Assembly (NCBI RefSeq): GCF_900113045.1 | Contig: NZ_FONY01000008.1 | Coordinates: 62,001 to 126,000, forward strand | Source of the DNA: Thermoflexibacter ruber | Lineage (GTDB): Bacteria > Bacteroidota > Bacteroidia > Cytophagales > Thermoflexibacteraceae | Direction of reading: 5' to 3' | Length of the DNA: 64,000 nucleotides | In this document: positions 18,472 to 26,075 of the stretch, one piece after another | Numbering within the stretch: the first letter of the stretch is position 1 | Layout: each line of letters starts with the position of its first letter | Translations under genes and position numbers: made by a program | The notes under the pieces: generated by a model | What the model was told of the DNA's origin: nothing | Databases searched by the model: none | The model's input: only the letters and a program-made list of their open reading frames with translations

Positions 18472-19749
18472 ATGAGAAAGCAACTTCTATTTTTAGCTAC
18501 ATGGATTTTTTCTTTACTCCTGTTAGGAGAATCCCATGCCCAATCAAGCACTAAGCCTCAGCAGCTTATCCTTGCTAAATCACCTGAGAGCGTGGGAGTT
18601 TCCTCAGCCCAGCTCCAAAAAGCAGAAGCGATGCTATTACAGAAAATAGCCAACAAGAAAATAGCTGGAGCGGTAGCCCTCATAGCTCGTAAGGGGCAGA
18701 TTGTTTATCACAAAGCCTTAGGCATGAATGACATAGAAAATAACAAACCAATGAAAACGGATAATATTTTTCGCATTATGTCCATGAGCAAGGCGGTTAC
18801 AAGCGTAGCTATAATGATGCTTTACGAAGAAGGGAAATTCATGCTTGACGACCCCATTTCTAAGTTTATTCCTGAGTTTAAAAATCCTAAAATACTGGTG
18901 GAGGTGAACAAAAAAGATAGTTCCTACGCTGCCAAATCTGCCAGTAAAGAAATTACTATCAGGCACTTACTTACTCATACCGCAGGGATTCCCTACGAAA
19001 ATGAAGTCTATGCCAAAAACAAGATTCCCCGCTTTTACTCTACTGAAAATATCAAATTGTCAGAGGTTATCCCTAAATTAGCCAAACTACCCATCTTGCA
19101 CGAACCAGGTGAGCAGTTCACTTATGGATTAAATACGGATATTTTAGGTTACTTGGTAGAGGTAATCTCAGGGAAGACCTTGGCCCAATTTTTCCAAGAA
19201 CGCATTTTTGAACCTTTGGGTATGACTGACACCTATTTCTTTCTTCCTGAGAGCAAATACGACCGCTTAGTAGCTGTTTATGAAGAGGTTGGTGAAAAAG
19301 AAGGCATCACCCGCAAACCAACTTCTCACTGGACAGAATACCCTATTTCAGGGGCAAAAACCTATTTCTCTGGTGGAGCGGGGCTTTCTTCTACAGCTAT
19401 GGATTATGCCAAACTCTGCCAAATGTTGCTTAATGGAGGCACTTTTAATAACAAAAGAATCTTAGGGCGGAAAACAGTAGAACTGATGACAACCAATCAA
19501 ATAGGCAATTTGGAAGTCTGGGATAGAGGCAATAAGTTTGGGCTTGGGTTTGAGATAGTCAGTGAAAAAGGTCATGCCAAAATCCCAAGTTCTGTGGGGG
19601 CTTTTGAATGGGGCGGAATGTACTACACGCACTACTGGATAGACCCCAAAGAAGACTTAGTCGGCGTAGTACTTTTCCAAGTTTTCCCTACCAAAGGCTG
19701 GGGCATAGAAAATCAGTTCAAAGCCATGATTTATCAAGCATTGGATTGA
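18472..19749 (+). CDS. Beta-lactamase-fold serine hydrolase
   Basis: 425 residues, signal peptide MRKQLLFLATWIFSLLLLGE with cleavage near SHAQ. It belongs to the class C beta-lactamase / family VIII esterase group (PF00144). The nucleophile motif SxxK is S104-MS-K107 and the second motif is Y218-GLN followed by DILGYLVE, as in EstB-type esterases. HLLTHTAGIPY (165-175) and SGGAGLSSTAMDYAKL (near 300) are also typical. The Y-x-L pattern favours an esterase or D-aminopeptidase over a true beta-lactamase. It acts in the periplasm or outside. The terminator at 18420-18457 suggests it has its own promoter. Confidence 0.9.
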   Translation: MRKQLLFLATWIFSLLLLGESHAQSSTKPQQLILAKSPESVGVSSAQLQKAEAMLLQKIANKKIAGAVALIARKGQIVYHKALGMNDIENNKPMKTDNIFRIMSMSKAVTSVAIMMLYEEGKFMLDDPISKFIPEFKNPKILVEVNKKDSSYAAKSASKEITIRHLLTHTAGIPYENEVYAKNKIPRFYSTENIKLSEVIPKLAKLPILHEPGEQFTYGLNTDILGYLVEVISGKTLAQFFQERIFEPLGMTDTYFFLPESKYDRLVAVYEEVGEKEGITRKPTSHWTEYPISGAKTYFSGGAGLSSTAMDYAKLCQMLLNGGTFNNKRILGRKTVELMTTNQIGNLEVWDRGNKFGLGFEIVSEKGHAKIPSSVGAFEWGGMYYTHYWIDPKEDLVGVVLFQVFPTKGWGIENQFKAMIYQALD

Positions 19750-19796
19750 GGAATTTTTCCTTTGTCATTTTTCCTTTTAACTTTGCACCAAATTTT

Positions 19797-19829
19797 AGCT
19801 CTGTCAGCTTTTTAAAACCTGACAGAGCT
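19797..19829 (+). terminator. Likely terminator of the serine hydrolase gene
   Basis: A perfect 11-bp stem, AGCTCTGTCAG with CTGACAGAGCT, around an 11-base loop, 47 bases after the stop. The trailing T-run is short (GTTTAG), so termination may be partial. Confidence 0.55.
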
Positions 19830-19859
19830 GTTTAGTAGAATGTAACTCATTAAAAATCA

Positions 19860-20534
19860 ATGAAAACAATCACAGCCATCGTGCCAATGCGGCACAGTAG
19901 CGAAAGAGTAAAAGGAAAAAATTATCGCTCTTTCAACGGCAAACCCTTGTTTCACTATATCACAGAAACTCTGCTTAACTGCCCATCCATCACGCAAGTA
20001 GTCATAGATACGGACAGCCCGACTATTATGGACTATGCAAAGGCAAATTTGTCCAAAGTCATTGTATTGGAAAGACCTGTGCATCTCAGAGACGGCAATA
20101 TTCCGATGAACGATGTACTGCTCAACATTGTAGGGCAAATAGAATCTGATTTTTACTTGCAAACACATAGTACCAATCCCTTACTTAGTGCAGAAACTGT
20201 TCAAGAGGCAATAGATTTTTTCTTAAAAAATTATCCTATTTATGATTCCTTGTTCAGTGTAACTCGTTTGCAAACAAGACTTTGGGACGGATTAGCAAGG
20301 GCAGTAAACCACAATCCAAATATCCTGCTCCGTACCCAAGATTTACCTCCTATTTATGAGGAAAACTCTTGCTTATATATTTTTACCAAGCAAATTTTGA
20401 AGGAAAGACATAACCGCATAGGCAATCGCCCATATCTTTTTGAGATAGATAGGAGAGAAGCTATCGACATAGATGAGGAAATAGATTTTTTGATTGCAGA
20501 GTTGGCACACAAAATTTTGAAGCAAAACAACTAA
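19860..20534 (+). CDS. Acylneuraminate cytidylyltransferase family protein
   Basis: 224 residues, cytoplasmic. The N-terminus IVPMRHSSERVKGKN (residues 7-21) is the nucleotide-binding loop of CMP-sialic acid / CMP-KDO synthetases (RxxSxRxxxKN). It is followed by the substrate-side segment YLQTHSTNPLL (near 98-108) and by FEIDRREAIDIDEEIDF near the end, typical of NeuA-like enzymes. It should load a sugar acid, or a similar nonulosonate, onto CMP for surface glycan synthesis; the actual sugar cannot be told. It heads a plus-strand set with the MarC gene starting five bases after its stop, although the three functions are not obviously linked. Confidence 0.85.
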   Translation: MKTITAIVPMRHSSERVKGKNYRSFNGKPLFHYITETLLNCPSITQVVIDTDSPTIMDYAKANLSKVIVLERPVHLRDGNIPMNDVLLNIVGQIESDFYLQTHSTNPLLSAETVQEAIDFFLKNYPIYDSLFSVTRLQTRLWDGLARAVNHNPNILLRTQDLPPIYEENSCLYIFTKQILKERHNRIGNRPYLFEIDRREAIDIDEEIDFLIAELAHKILKQNN

Positions 20535-20539
20535 GTCAA

Positions 20540-21109
20540 ATGTTTGATTTTCAACAAATTATTTCTGTATCGCTTATACTTTTTTCTGTCATAGACATTG
20601 TTGGCTCTATTCCTGTCATTATTTCTTTGAAAAAAAGAGCAGGAAAAATCGAGGCAGAAACCGCTACTATAGCTGCCGCAGTGCTGATGATTTCCTTTTT
20701 ATTTTTTGGGAAAGCTATTCTCAATTTGTTGGGTTTAGATGTAGCTTCTTTTGCTATTGCTGGTTCCTTTATCATTTTCATCATAGGAGCGGAAATGATT
20801 TTAGGGATTCACATATTCAAAAATGAAGACGTAACCCCAAGCTCTACTTCCATAGTGCCTATCGCTTTCCCTTTGATAGCAGGAGCGGGAACCATGACCA
20901 CGATTATCTCATTAAGAGCGGAATACACCGTAGCAAACATCATTGTAGGCATTATTTTGAACTTGCTTTTGGTCTATTGGGTACTGAGAAACTCCGATTG
21001 GATAGAGCGAAAATTAGGTAAGTCAGGAACAGATGTACTCAGGCGGGTATTTGGTGTCATATTATTAGCGATAGCTGTCAAACTTTTTAAAAGCAATTGG
21101 GGTTTATAA
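20540..21109 (+). CDS. MarC family membrane protein
   Basis: 189 residues with six predicted membrane segments, a typical MarC/UPF0056 length. Family marks are FSVIDIVGSIPVIISL at the start, FFGKAILNLLGL, GAEMILGI, and the FPLIAGAGTMTTIISL segment near residue 115, which holds the conserved polar residues in the membrane. MarC proteins were once tied to antibiotic resistance, but that was withdrawn; their substrate is uncertain. Five bases separate it from the nucleotidyltransferase and 17 from the DUF2062 gene, so the three are probably one transcript. Confidence 0.9.
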   Translation: MFDFQQIISVSLILFSVIDIVGSIPVIISLKKRAGKIEAETATIAAAVLMISFLFFGKAILNLLGLDVASFAIAGSFIIFIIGAEMILGIHIFKNEDVTPSSTSIVPIAFPLIAGAGTMTTIISLRAEYTVANIIVGIILNLLLVYWVLRNSDWIERKLGKSGTDVLRRVFGVILLAIAVKLFKSNWGL

Positions 21110-21126
21110 AAGAAAAACTAATACTC

Positions 21127-21606
21127 ATGCAACACTGGCTAAGAGAGAAGTTGATTTATCCGCTTCTTTCTTTTCTCAAACAAGGCACAACCCCCACTAC
21201 TTTGGCTTGGTCGGTAGCATTGGGCTTTGTAATGGGTATTTTCCCTATCATTGGTCTTACTACCTTACTTTGCTTTATTCCTGCTTTTTTATTCCGCTTG
21301 AATATAGCCGCAATCCAGTTGGTCAATTACGTCGTCTATCCCTTGCAGTTGCTTTTGCTAATACCCTACTTCCGACTTGCCTCATGGCTTTTTAGTACAG
21401 AAAATCCCTTTTCTTCTATTTCGCAAGTCCAAGCACTTTTCCAAGAAGGTTTTTGGCAGGCTTTTTCTACTTTGGGCTGGCTGCTCATAGAAGCCGTATT
21501 TGTTTGGGCTATTTTTGCAATTCCTTTAAGTTTTTTATTGTACGTTTTCTTTTACAATATTTTTAAAAAATATATAAAAGATAAGAGTGGCAAGAGTACT
21601 TTTTAA
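21127..21606 (+). CDS. DUF2062 membrane protein
   Basis: 159 residues from the ATG at 21127. A longer frame exists from a TTG at 21097 but it overlaps the MarC stop, and the ATG with a 17-base gap is the more natural start. The segment TPTTLAWSVALGFVMGIFP (about 21-39) followed by GLTTLLCFIPAFLFRLN is the DUF2062 signature, with three membrane helices in total. Members often sit beside or are fused to glycosyltransferases and may help place envelope products; that the upstream gene is a CMP-sugar synthetase fits loosely. Confidence 0.85.
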   Translation: MQHWLREKLIYPLLSFLKQGTTPTTLAWSVALGFVMGIFPIIGLTTLLCFIPAFLFRLNIAAIQLVNYVVYPLQLLLLIPYFRLASWLFSTENPFSSISQVQALFQEGFWQAFSTLGWLLIEAVFVWAIFAIPLSFLLYVFFYNIFKKYIKDKSGKSTF

Positions 21607-21637
21607 ATTGCAGAAGAAAACTACTCACCTGCAATTT
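21605..21637. terminator. Hairpin between convergent genes
   Basis: AAATTGCAG (21605-21613) pairs with CTGCAATTT (21629-21637), a 9-bp stem with a 15-base loop, overlapping the stops of both convergent genes. No good T-run follows in either direction, so this is a weak call. Confidence 0.3.
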
Positions 21638-22787
21638 AAGATGTAAAATTGGTAGTAATCAGGTCTTTATGATTAATAGCAATCAAATTTACCTCAAATT
21701 TCTTTACGATTAGATTCATGATTGGGTCATTATCAATTTTTTGCAAAATACGATTCGTTTGAGCTTGGTCATAGCCCATGACCATTTGGTCGGTGAGTTT
21801 TAAATGCTTTACGCTGTAAAAAAAGCCAGCAATTACATAGGGTCCGAAAGGTGTCAAGGGTATATCAAATCCACTACCTGTCATATTAAACAAGGTGTTA
21901 GGCAAATACTCGTCTGTATAAGTTAGACCTTTGAGTTTTTGATAGTACTTAGCCGCCAAAGACCTACGCGATGTTTTAGGGTCTGGCATACATATCAAGC
22001 CTGCTAAGGGTGCTTGCTTAGCTGATTGTGAAGCCAGCGAGCTACTTTCTACTTCCTTTACTTTCTTGCGGATAAGCATCTGCACCGAATCCCAATAAGG
22101 CACTTCTGGCTCGCCCCCATCTACGCGAATAAGTGAGTGAGAAGCATAGTCTTGGATACCTGCGGTGATTTGAATAGCTAAGTTTTTGAAATCGCTGTCT
22201 GTTTTGATTATTCTTTCCAAATGAGTTCGCTGGGTGCGAGGATGGGTACGTAAGTAGTCTATGCCGCGAATCCAATCCCCTGCTAAGTAACCATCATAGC
22301 CATACACTCCTGCTAATAGTTGGCGTATTTCTTTTTCTGAGGAAATTTTAACTATCTCTCCTTTGATATTTACCTCGGGTTGTGCTGTAATGATAAACTC
22401 CTCTATCTCAATACCTACGCTGGAGGCTCTTAGCATACCACAGTTGAGAGGAGAGTCGGGAACTACTTTGAGGTCGTGTATGTGGCTAACGTAGGCTTTA
22501 TCTCCTTTGCCCTCCAAATGTCCATGCGTCTGAATATGAACATAGTAGCTAATATGTTTAAAATCTGAATCCCTTTGAGTTTCGTCTATGATTCGTTTAA
22601 TATCGCTAATTACATCAGGCGTAATGAAAGAGCCTGCCGTTCTAATAACACGCATTTCTACTTGGATTCCTTTTGCCTCGAAGACTTTGATTGTTTCATT
22701 AAAACTGTCTATCTGTACTTGGCTGAGGTCGCGTGCATCAGCACAGCCAACAAGGATATGTACTTGCTTTTCTTTGCTGTCTTTCAT
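21636..22787 (-). CDS. Unrecognised protein with GCADAR and HIQTHGH motifs
   Basis: 383 residues, no signal peptide, soluble. The N-terminal domain starts VHILVGCADARDLSQVQIDSF (residues 9-29): a beta strand ending in Cys-x-Asp-x-Arg, then an alpha/beta region with YYVHIQTHGHLEGKGD (near 80-95) and SPLNCG (near 113). The Cys-x-Asp-x-Arg plus later His and Cys residues resemble the zinc site of beta-carbonic anhydrases, but the spacing is not standard and the rest does not match. The C-terminal half holds basic and aromatic stretches (LAAKYYQKLKGLTYTDEYLP) with no domain I know. It is last in a minus-strand set behind the MDR reductase (33-base gap). Confidence 0.6.
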   Translation of the reverse strand: MKDSKEKQVHILVGCADARDLSQVQIDSFNETIKVFEAKGIQVEMRVIRTAGSFITPDVISDIKRIIDETQRDSDFKHISYYVHIQTHGHLEGKGDKAYVSHIHDLKVVPDSPLNCGMLRASSVGIEIEEFIITAQPEVNIKGEIVKISSEKEIRQLLAGVYGYDGYLAGDWIRGIDYLRTHPRTQRTHLERIIKTDSDFKNLAIQITAGIQDYASHSLIRVDGGEPEVPYWDSVQMLIRKKVKEVESSSLASQSAKQAPLAGLICMPDPKTSRRSLAAKYYQKLKGLTYTDEYLPNTLFNMTGSGFDIPLTPFGPYVIAGFFYSVKHLKLTDQMVMGYDQAQTNRILQKIDNDPIMNLIVKKFEVNLIAINHKDLITTNFTS

Positions 22788-22820
22788 TATAATTGAGGTT
22801 TTAGGTGAAATGAAATAGTC

Positions 22821-23795
22821 TTATTCATTTATTAGCAATATTTTTCCTGTTCTTCCTTCTGTTTGTGCATGAGTGATTGCTTCTTTGAAGTCTGCAAGAG
22901 CATATTTTTTGTCTATTTTTACTTTGAGTTCCCCTTTGTCCAACATTCCTATTACTTCACCTGCCGCTTGTTGCCTCACTTCTTTACTTATCTCTTGTAG
23001 CCAAGAACTTAGCCAAAAACCGCGTAAATGGAGATTTTTGAAAATCATTAAGCCGTTGTTTACAGGTGTTTCTTTTTGGCTCAACATGCCGTAAGTAAGC
23101 AGTGTTCCCTTGTAAGCGAGGCACTGCAAAGCTAAACCTGCTATATCACCCCCTACCGCATCAAAGCAATAGGCAACTCCTTTTTTATCAGTAAGTTCGC
23201 GAACTTTTTTTATCAAGTTTACTTCTTCTGTATTAATGACCTCAGCAGCCCCTAATGCTTTTAATTGCTCTATTTGCTCATTTCTGCGGACAGTGCAAAT
23301 GGTTCTAATACCTTTTTTGGTAGCTATTTGAATCACTAATTGGGAAAAAGTAGAGCCTCCTGCGGTGAGTAGCAACCACTCTCCTGCTCTCAAGCCAGAC
23401 TCATGCACCATAGCCCAAGCGGTAAATGGATTTACAAATACCTGACTGCCAACGTCAAAAGGCATAGTAGATGGCAGAGGAATCAAAGACTTGACGGAAA
23501 CAATAGCATACTCACTCCACGCCCCCACAGTGGTAAAACTGACTTTTGTGCCTATTGGCAAATCTACTCCTTCACCAGCGGACTCAATGATGCCCGCTCC
23601 CTCAAACCCCACTCCCGAGGGTAGCTGTGGGCGAATACCGTACACTCCTTCTACAAAAGCAATATCAGAAGGATTAATAGGGCTTGCTTTTACTTTGACA
23701 AGGACTTCTCCTGCTTGTGGCATAGGAATAGCTGAATCGGTCAAAGAAAGTACATTCTCAGGTTTGCCTGTGGCGTTGAAAATAAGTTTTTTCAT
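22821..23795 (-). CDS. MDR oxidoreductase, enoyl reductase-like
   Basis: 324 residues of the zinc-free medium-chain dehydrogenase/reductase superfamily. NPSD (41-44) and EGVYGIRPQLP with Tyr52 match the mitochondrial trans-2-enoyl-CoA/ACP reductase (MECR/Etr1) active site. The GroES-like half is followed by a Rossmann domain with LLTAGGSTFSQLVIQIA (near 140) and the NADPH-side CTVRRNEQ. It should reduce an enoyl thioester or a quinone-like substrate using NADPH. No zinc-binding cysteines are present. Cytoplasmic; 52 bases after the amidohydrolase gene and likely in the same transcript. Confidence 0.85.
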   Translation of the reverse strand: MKKLIFNATGKPENVLSLTDSAIPMPQAGEVLVKVKASPINPSDIAFVEGVYGIRPQLPSGVGFEGAGIIESAGEGVDLPIGTKVSFTTVGAWSEYAIVSVKSLIPLPSTMPFDVGSQVFVNPFTAWAMVHESGLRAGEWLLLTAGGSTFSQLVIQIATKKGIRTICTVRRNEQIEQLKALGAAEVINTEEVNLIKKVRELTDKKGVAYCFDAVGGDIAGLALQCLAYKGTLLTYGMLSQKETPVNNGLMIFKNLHLRGFWLSSWLQEISKEVRQQAAGEVIGMLDKGELKVKIDKKYALADFKEAITHAQTEGRTGKILLINE

Positions 23796-23847
23796 GTGTT
23801 ATTTTTGGTAATCAGTGTTTTAAAAAATTTAATCTTAGCTATATTTG

Positions 23848-25134
23848 CTATTGTTTAACGATTTCTCCCCCTTTCATCACCAGTTTCACTTTTCTAATAT
23901 CTTTGATGTTTTGTAAAGGATTTCCCTCGACTGCAATCAAATCTGCCAATAGCCCAGCTTTTACTCTACCTATTTGATTGGCGTAGTGAAAAATATCAGC
24001 ATTGACAGAAGTAGCTGATTTCAAAGCATCTACAGGTTTCATACCATACTCCACCATCATTTCTAATTCTCTGGCATTATCTCCATGCGTAAACACACCT
24101 ACATCTCCACCAAAACATATTTTTACTCCCGCTTCCAAAGCCTGTTTAAAAGATAGCTTTTTTTGCACTATGCGTTGCGGGTCTGGCTCTATTCCTTTTC
24201 GCCAACCTCTGTATTGCAAAATAGCATCACCTGCGGCAAGGGTAGGGCAGAGAGCTACTCCTTTCTCTGCCATGAGTTGGAAAACTTCTGGCGTTCCTCC
24301 GTCCCCATGCTCTATGGTTTCCACCCCTGCTAATACACATCTTCGTATTGCCTCTGCGGTACTTGCATGGGCTACTGTAGGTCTGCCACTACTTTTGGCA
24401 GTTTCTACGATGAGTTTTAATTCTTCTATGGAAAAGGTAGGACGAGCCTCGCCAAATAAGCCCCAGCGATAATCGGCATAGACTTTTATCAAATCTGCTC
24501 CTTTCCCTATTTGGGTTCTTACGACTTTTATCAAATTATCTACTCCGTCGGCTTCTTCTGCTCCTTGAGGGACTTCTACCTGAGGAGCAAATCCTTTGGG
24601 AGCATAGCTTCCCGTAGCGACTATGGCACGAGTAGCTACTATCATTCTGGGACATAAAATCAGTCCTTGATTAATAGCTGTTTTAATTCCCACATCGTCA
24701 TAGCCTGCTCCTTCTGTGCCTAAATCTCTGACGGTAGTAAAACCCGCCAATAAAGTGGCTTTGGCGTGATTGACAGCACGAATTACCCGCAAGGCAGAGG
24801 ATTCTTTGAGTACTTGCTCGTCCCAAGAGGTTTCGTTGTAAGGGTGCAAAAGTAAATGTGAGTGTCCTTCTATCAATCCGGGGAGCAATGTTTGGTTAGG
24901 TAAATCAATGATTATCGCATTTTTGGGAATACTTATCTCAGAGGCTTTCTTCACCGCCTCTATTTTCTCTCCTTTTACCATTACCCAGTGGTCTTCTAAA
25001 AGATTTTCTCCATCAAAAATCCTTGTAGGTTTTAAGACATAAATATTTTCTTTCTCAATAGTTTGTGATTTTGCTTTTGCTACAAACAAAAGTATGCTGA
25101 TAAATATAAAGATACCTATTTCTCTTTTTCTCAT
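23848..25134 (-). CDS. Secreted amidohydrolase
   Basis: 428 residues with a signal peptide (MRKREIGIFIFISILLFVAK, cleavage near SQ). It is an amidohydrolase-superfamily TIM barrel with the full metal set: H91-x-H93 (EGHSH), K217 (DLIKVY, the carboxylated Lys), H256 (VAHAS), H276 (IEHGD) and D344 (GGDVG). It is close to the imidazolonepropionase/prolidase-like exported amidohydrolases that cleave N-acyl amino acids or dipeptides. The small composite beta domain is formed by residues 30-85 and the C-terminal 45. It follows the C2-like lipoprotein gene by 27 bases. Confidence 0.88.
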   Translation of the reverse strand: MRKREIGIFIFISILLFVAKAKSQTIEKENIYVLKPTRIFDGENLLEDHWVMVKGEKIEAVKKASEISIPKNAIIIDLPNQTLLPGLIEGHSHLLLHPYNETSWDEQVLKESSALRVIRAVNHAKATLLAGFTTVRDLGTEGAGYDDVGIKTAINQGLILCPRMIVATRAIVATGSYAPKGFAPQVEVPQGAEEADGVDNLIKVVRTQIGKGADLIKVYADYRWGLFGEARPTFSIEELKLIVETAKSSGRPTVAHASTAEAIRRCVLAGVETIEHGDGGTPEVFQLMAEKGVALCPTLAAGDAILQYRGWRKGIEPDPQRIVQKKLSFKQALEAGVKICFGGDVGVFTHGDNARELEMMVEYGMKPVDALKSATSVNADIFHYANQIGRVKAGLLADLIAVEGNPLQNIKDIRKVKLVMKGGEIVKQ

Positions 25135-25161
25135 AAAGAATCATTACAGTCATTAGTGATT

Positions 25162-25674
25162 CTATTGCATCATGTTGGAGATAGCGATTCTACACTTTTG
25201 CACTCTATCAAATTTAAACTCTTTGCCTTCTTGTGAGGCTTTGATAAGTTGCTCAAGATTAAGTTCTAAAACCCCCACGAAATCATCAGGATTGCTCAAA
25301 ACGCCTGTTCTAACCATAGAAAAATCATCATCATAAAAGGTAAACACTATCTTACTTCCTTTGGGAACGTCTATAAAATCAGACTTCTCCAGCCATTGAG
25401 TGATGTATTTATTTTTACTTATCGAGGATTTATACCGCTGCTCTCTATCGATGGAAACAGTGTAGTACAGGTCAGGTGCCATATCTTCGTCAGAAAGCCC
25501 AACGTCCCAACGCTCGTTGTCTTTGTTTTTGTCCATGACTTCTATATAGGTAACATTTACCTTCAATCTGGTAACACCGGGAGGCGGTTTGCTAACATTT
25601 TTTGTCAATTCGCAAGCAGAAAGGCTTGATAACAAGGCAAAAAGCAATATTATGAAAGAGTTTTTATAGTTCAT
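25162..25674 (-). CDS. Lipoprotein with C2-like domain
   Basis: Started at the ATG at 25674 rather than 25692, giving MNYKNSFIILLFALLSSLSAC, a lipoprotein signal with the Cys at 21. The 170-residue product has one domain of about 120 residues: VNVTYIEVMDKNKD, then DLYYTVSID, then IDVPKGSKIVFTFYDDD, then DDFVGVLELNLEQL. The order of strands and the paired Asp clusters (DKNKD, YDDD, PDDFVG) resemble a calcium-binding C2 domain; this is inference from pattern. First gene of the minus-strand set that continues with the amidohydrolase. Confidence 0.6.
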   Translation of the reverse strand: MNYKNSFIILLFALLSSLSACELTKNVSKPPPGVTRLKVNVTYIEVMDKNKDNERWDVGLSDEDMAPDLYYTVSIDREQRYKSSISKNKYITQWLEKSDFIDVPKGSKIVFTFYDDDFSMVRTGVLSNPDDFVGVLELNLEQLIKASQEGKEFKFDRVQKCRIAISNMMQ

Positions 25675-26075
25675 ATTGATATTTATTAGCATTAATTTTT
25701 ACAAAAGTAAGTGAATTGGCAAGATTTTTTCAAATAAGACCGATATTATTATTCCCCCGTTTTGCGTTTCTTTTCATAATCAAACAATTGTAAATTATAA
25801 GTGAAGTTTACTGTATTACTAATTTAAAATACCTCAAAGCAGGTATTTTTATTACACAAAAATTTTATTTTGAAAATTGTATTATTCAAAGAAAAAATAA
25901 TAAAAAATCTTGTTTATTTGATATTTAGGCAATGTTTTTGCAATAAAATTAGGACAAATCTTACTTTTTTTATAAATTTGTGAAGAATCCTTTTACATGA
26001 GGAAGATGCGATTTTACACATACAATACACATTTATCCTTATTGTAATATTTTTGGCTTCAAGCCGTATAAAGCT
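25675..26075. other. AT-rich divergent intergenic region
   Basis: 401 bases between the divergent lipoprotein and T9SS genes. It is very AT-rich and has no open frame of note. TAAATTTG at 25973-25980 fits the Bacteroidota -7 box (TAnnTTTG) for the plus-strand gene, though no -33 TTG sits 17-23 bases upstream. A short palindrome GGCTTCAAGCC (26053-26063) lies just before the start codon. Confidence 0.4.

Noticed and set aside
21097..21126. TTG start extending the DUF2062 protein by ten residues
   Set aside because: It overlaps the MarC stop, and the ATG at 21127 has a normal gap and fits the family start.
26053..26063. GGCTTCAAGCC palindrome before a T9SS gene as an operator
   Set aside because: A single short palindrome with no second site or regulator gene; could be chance.
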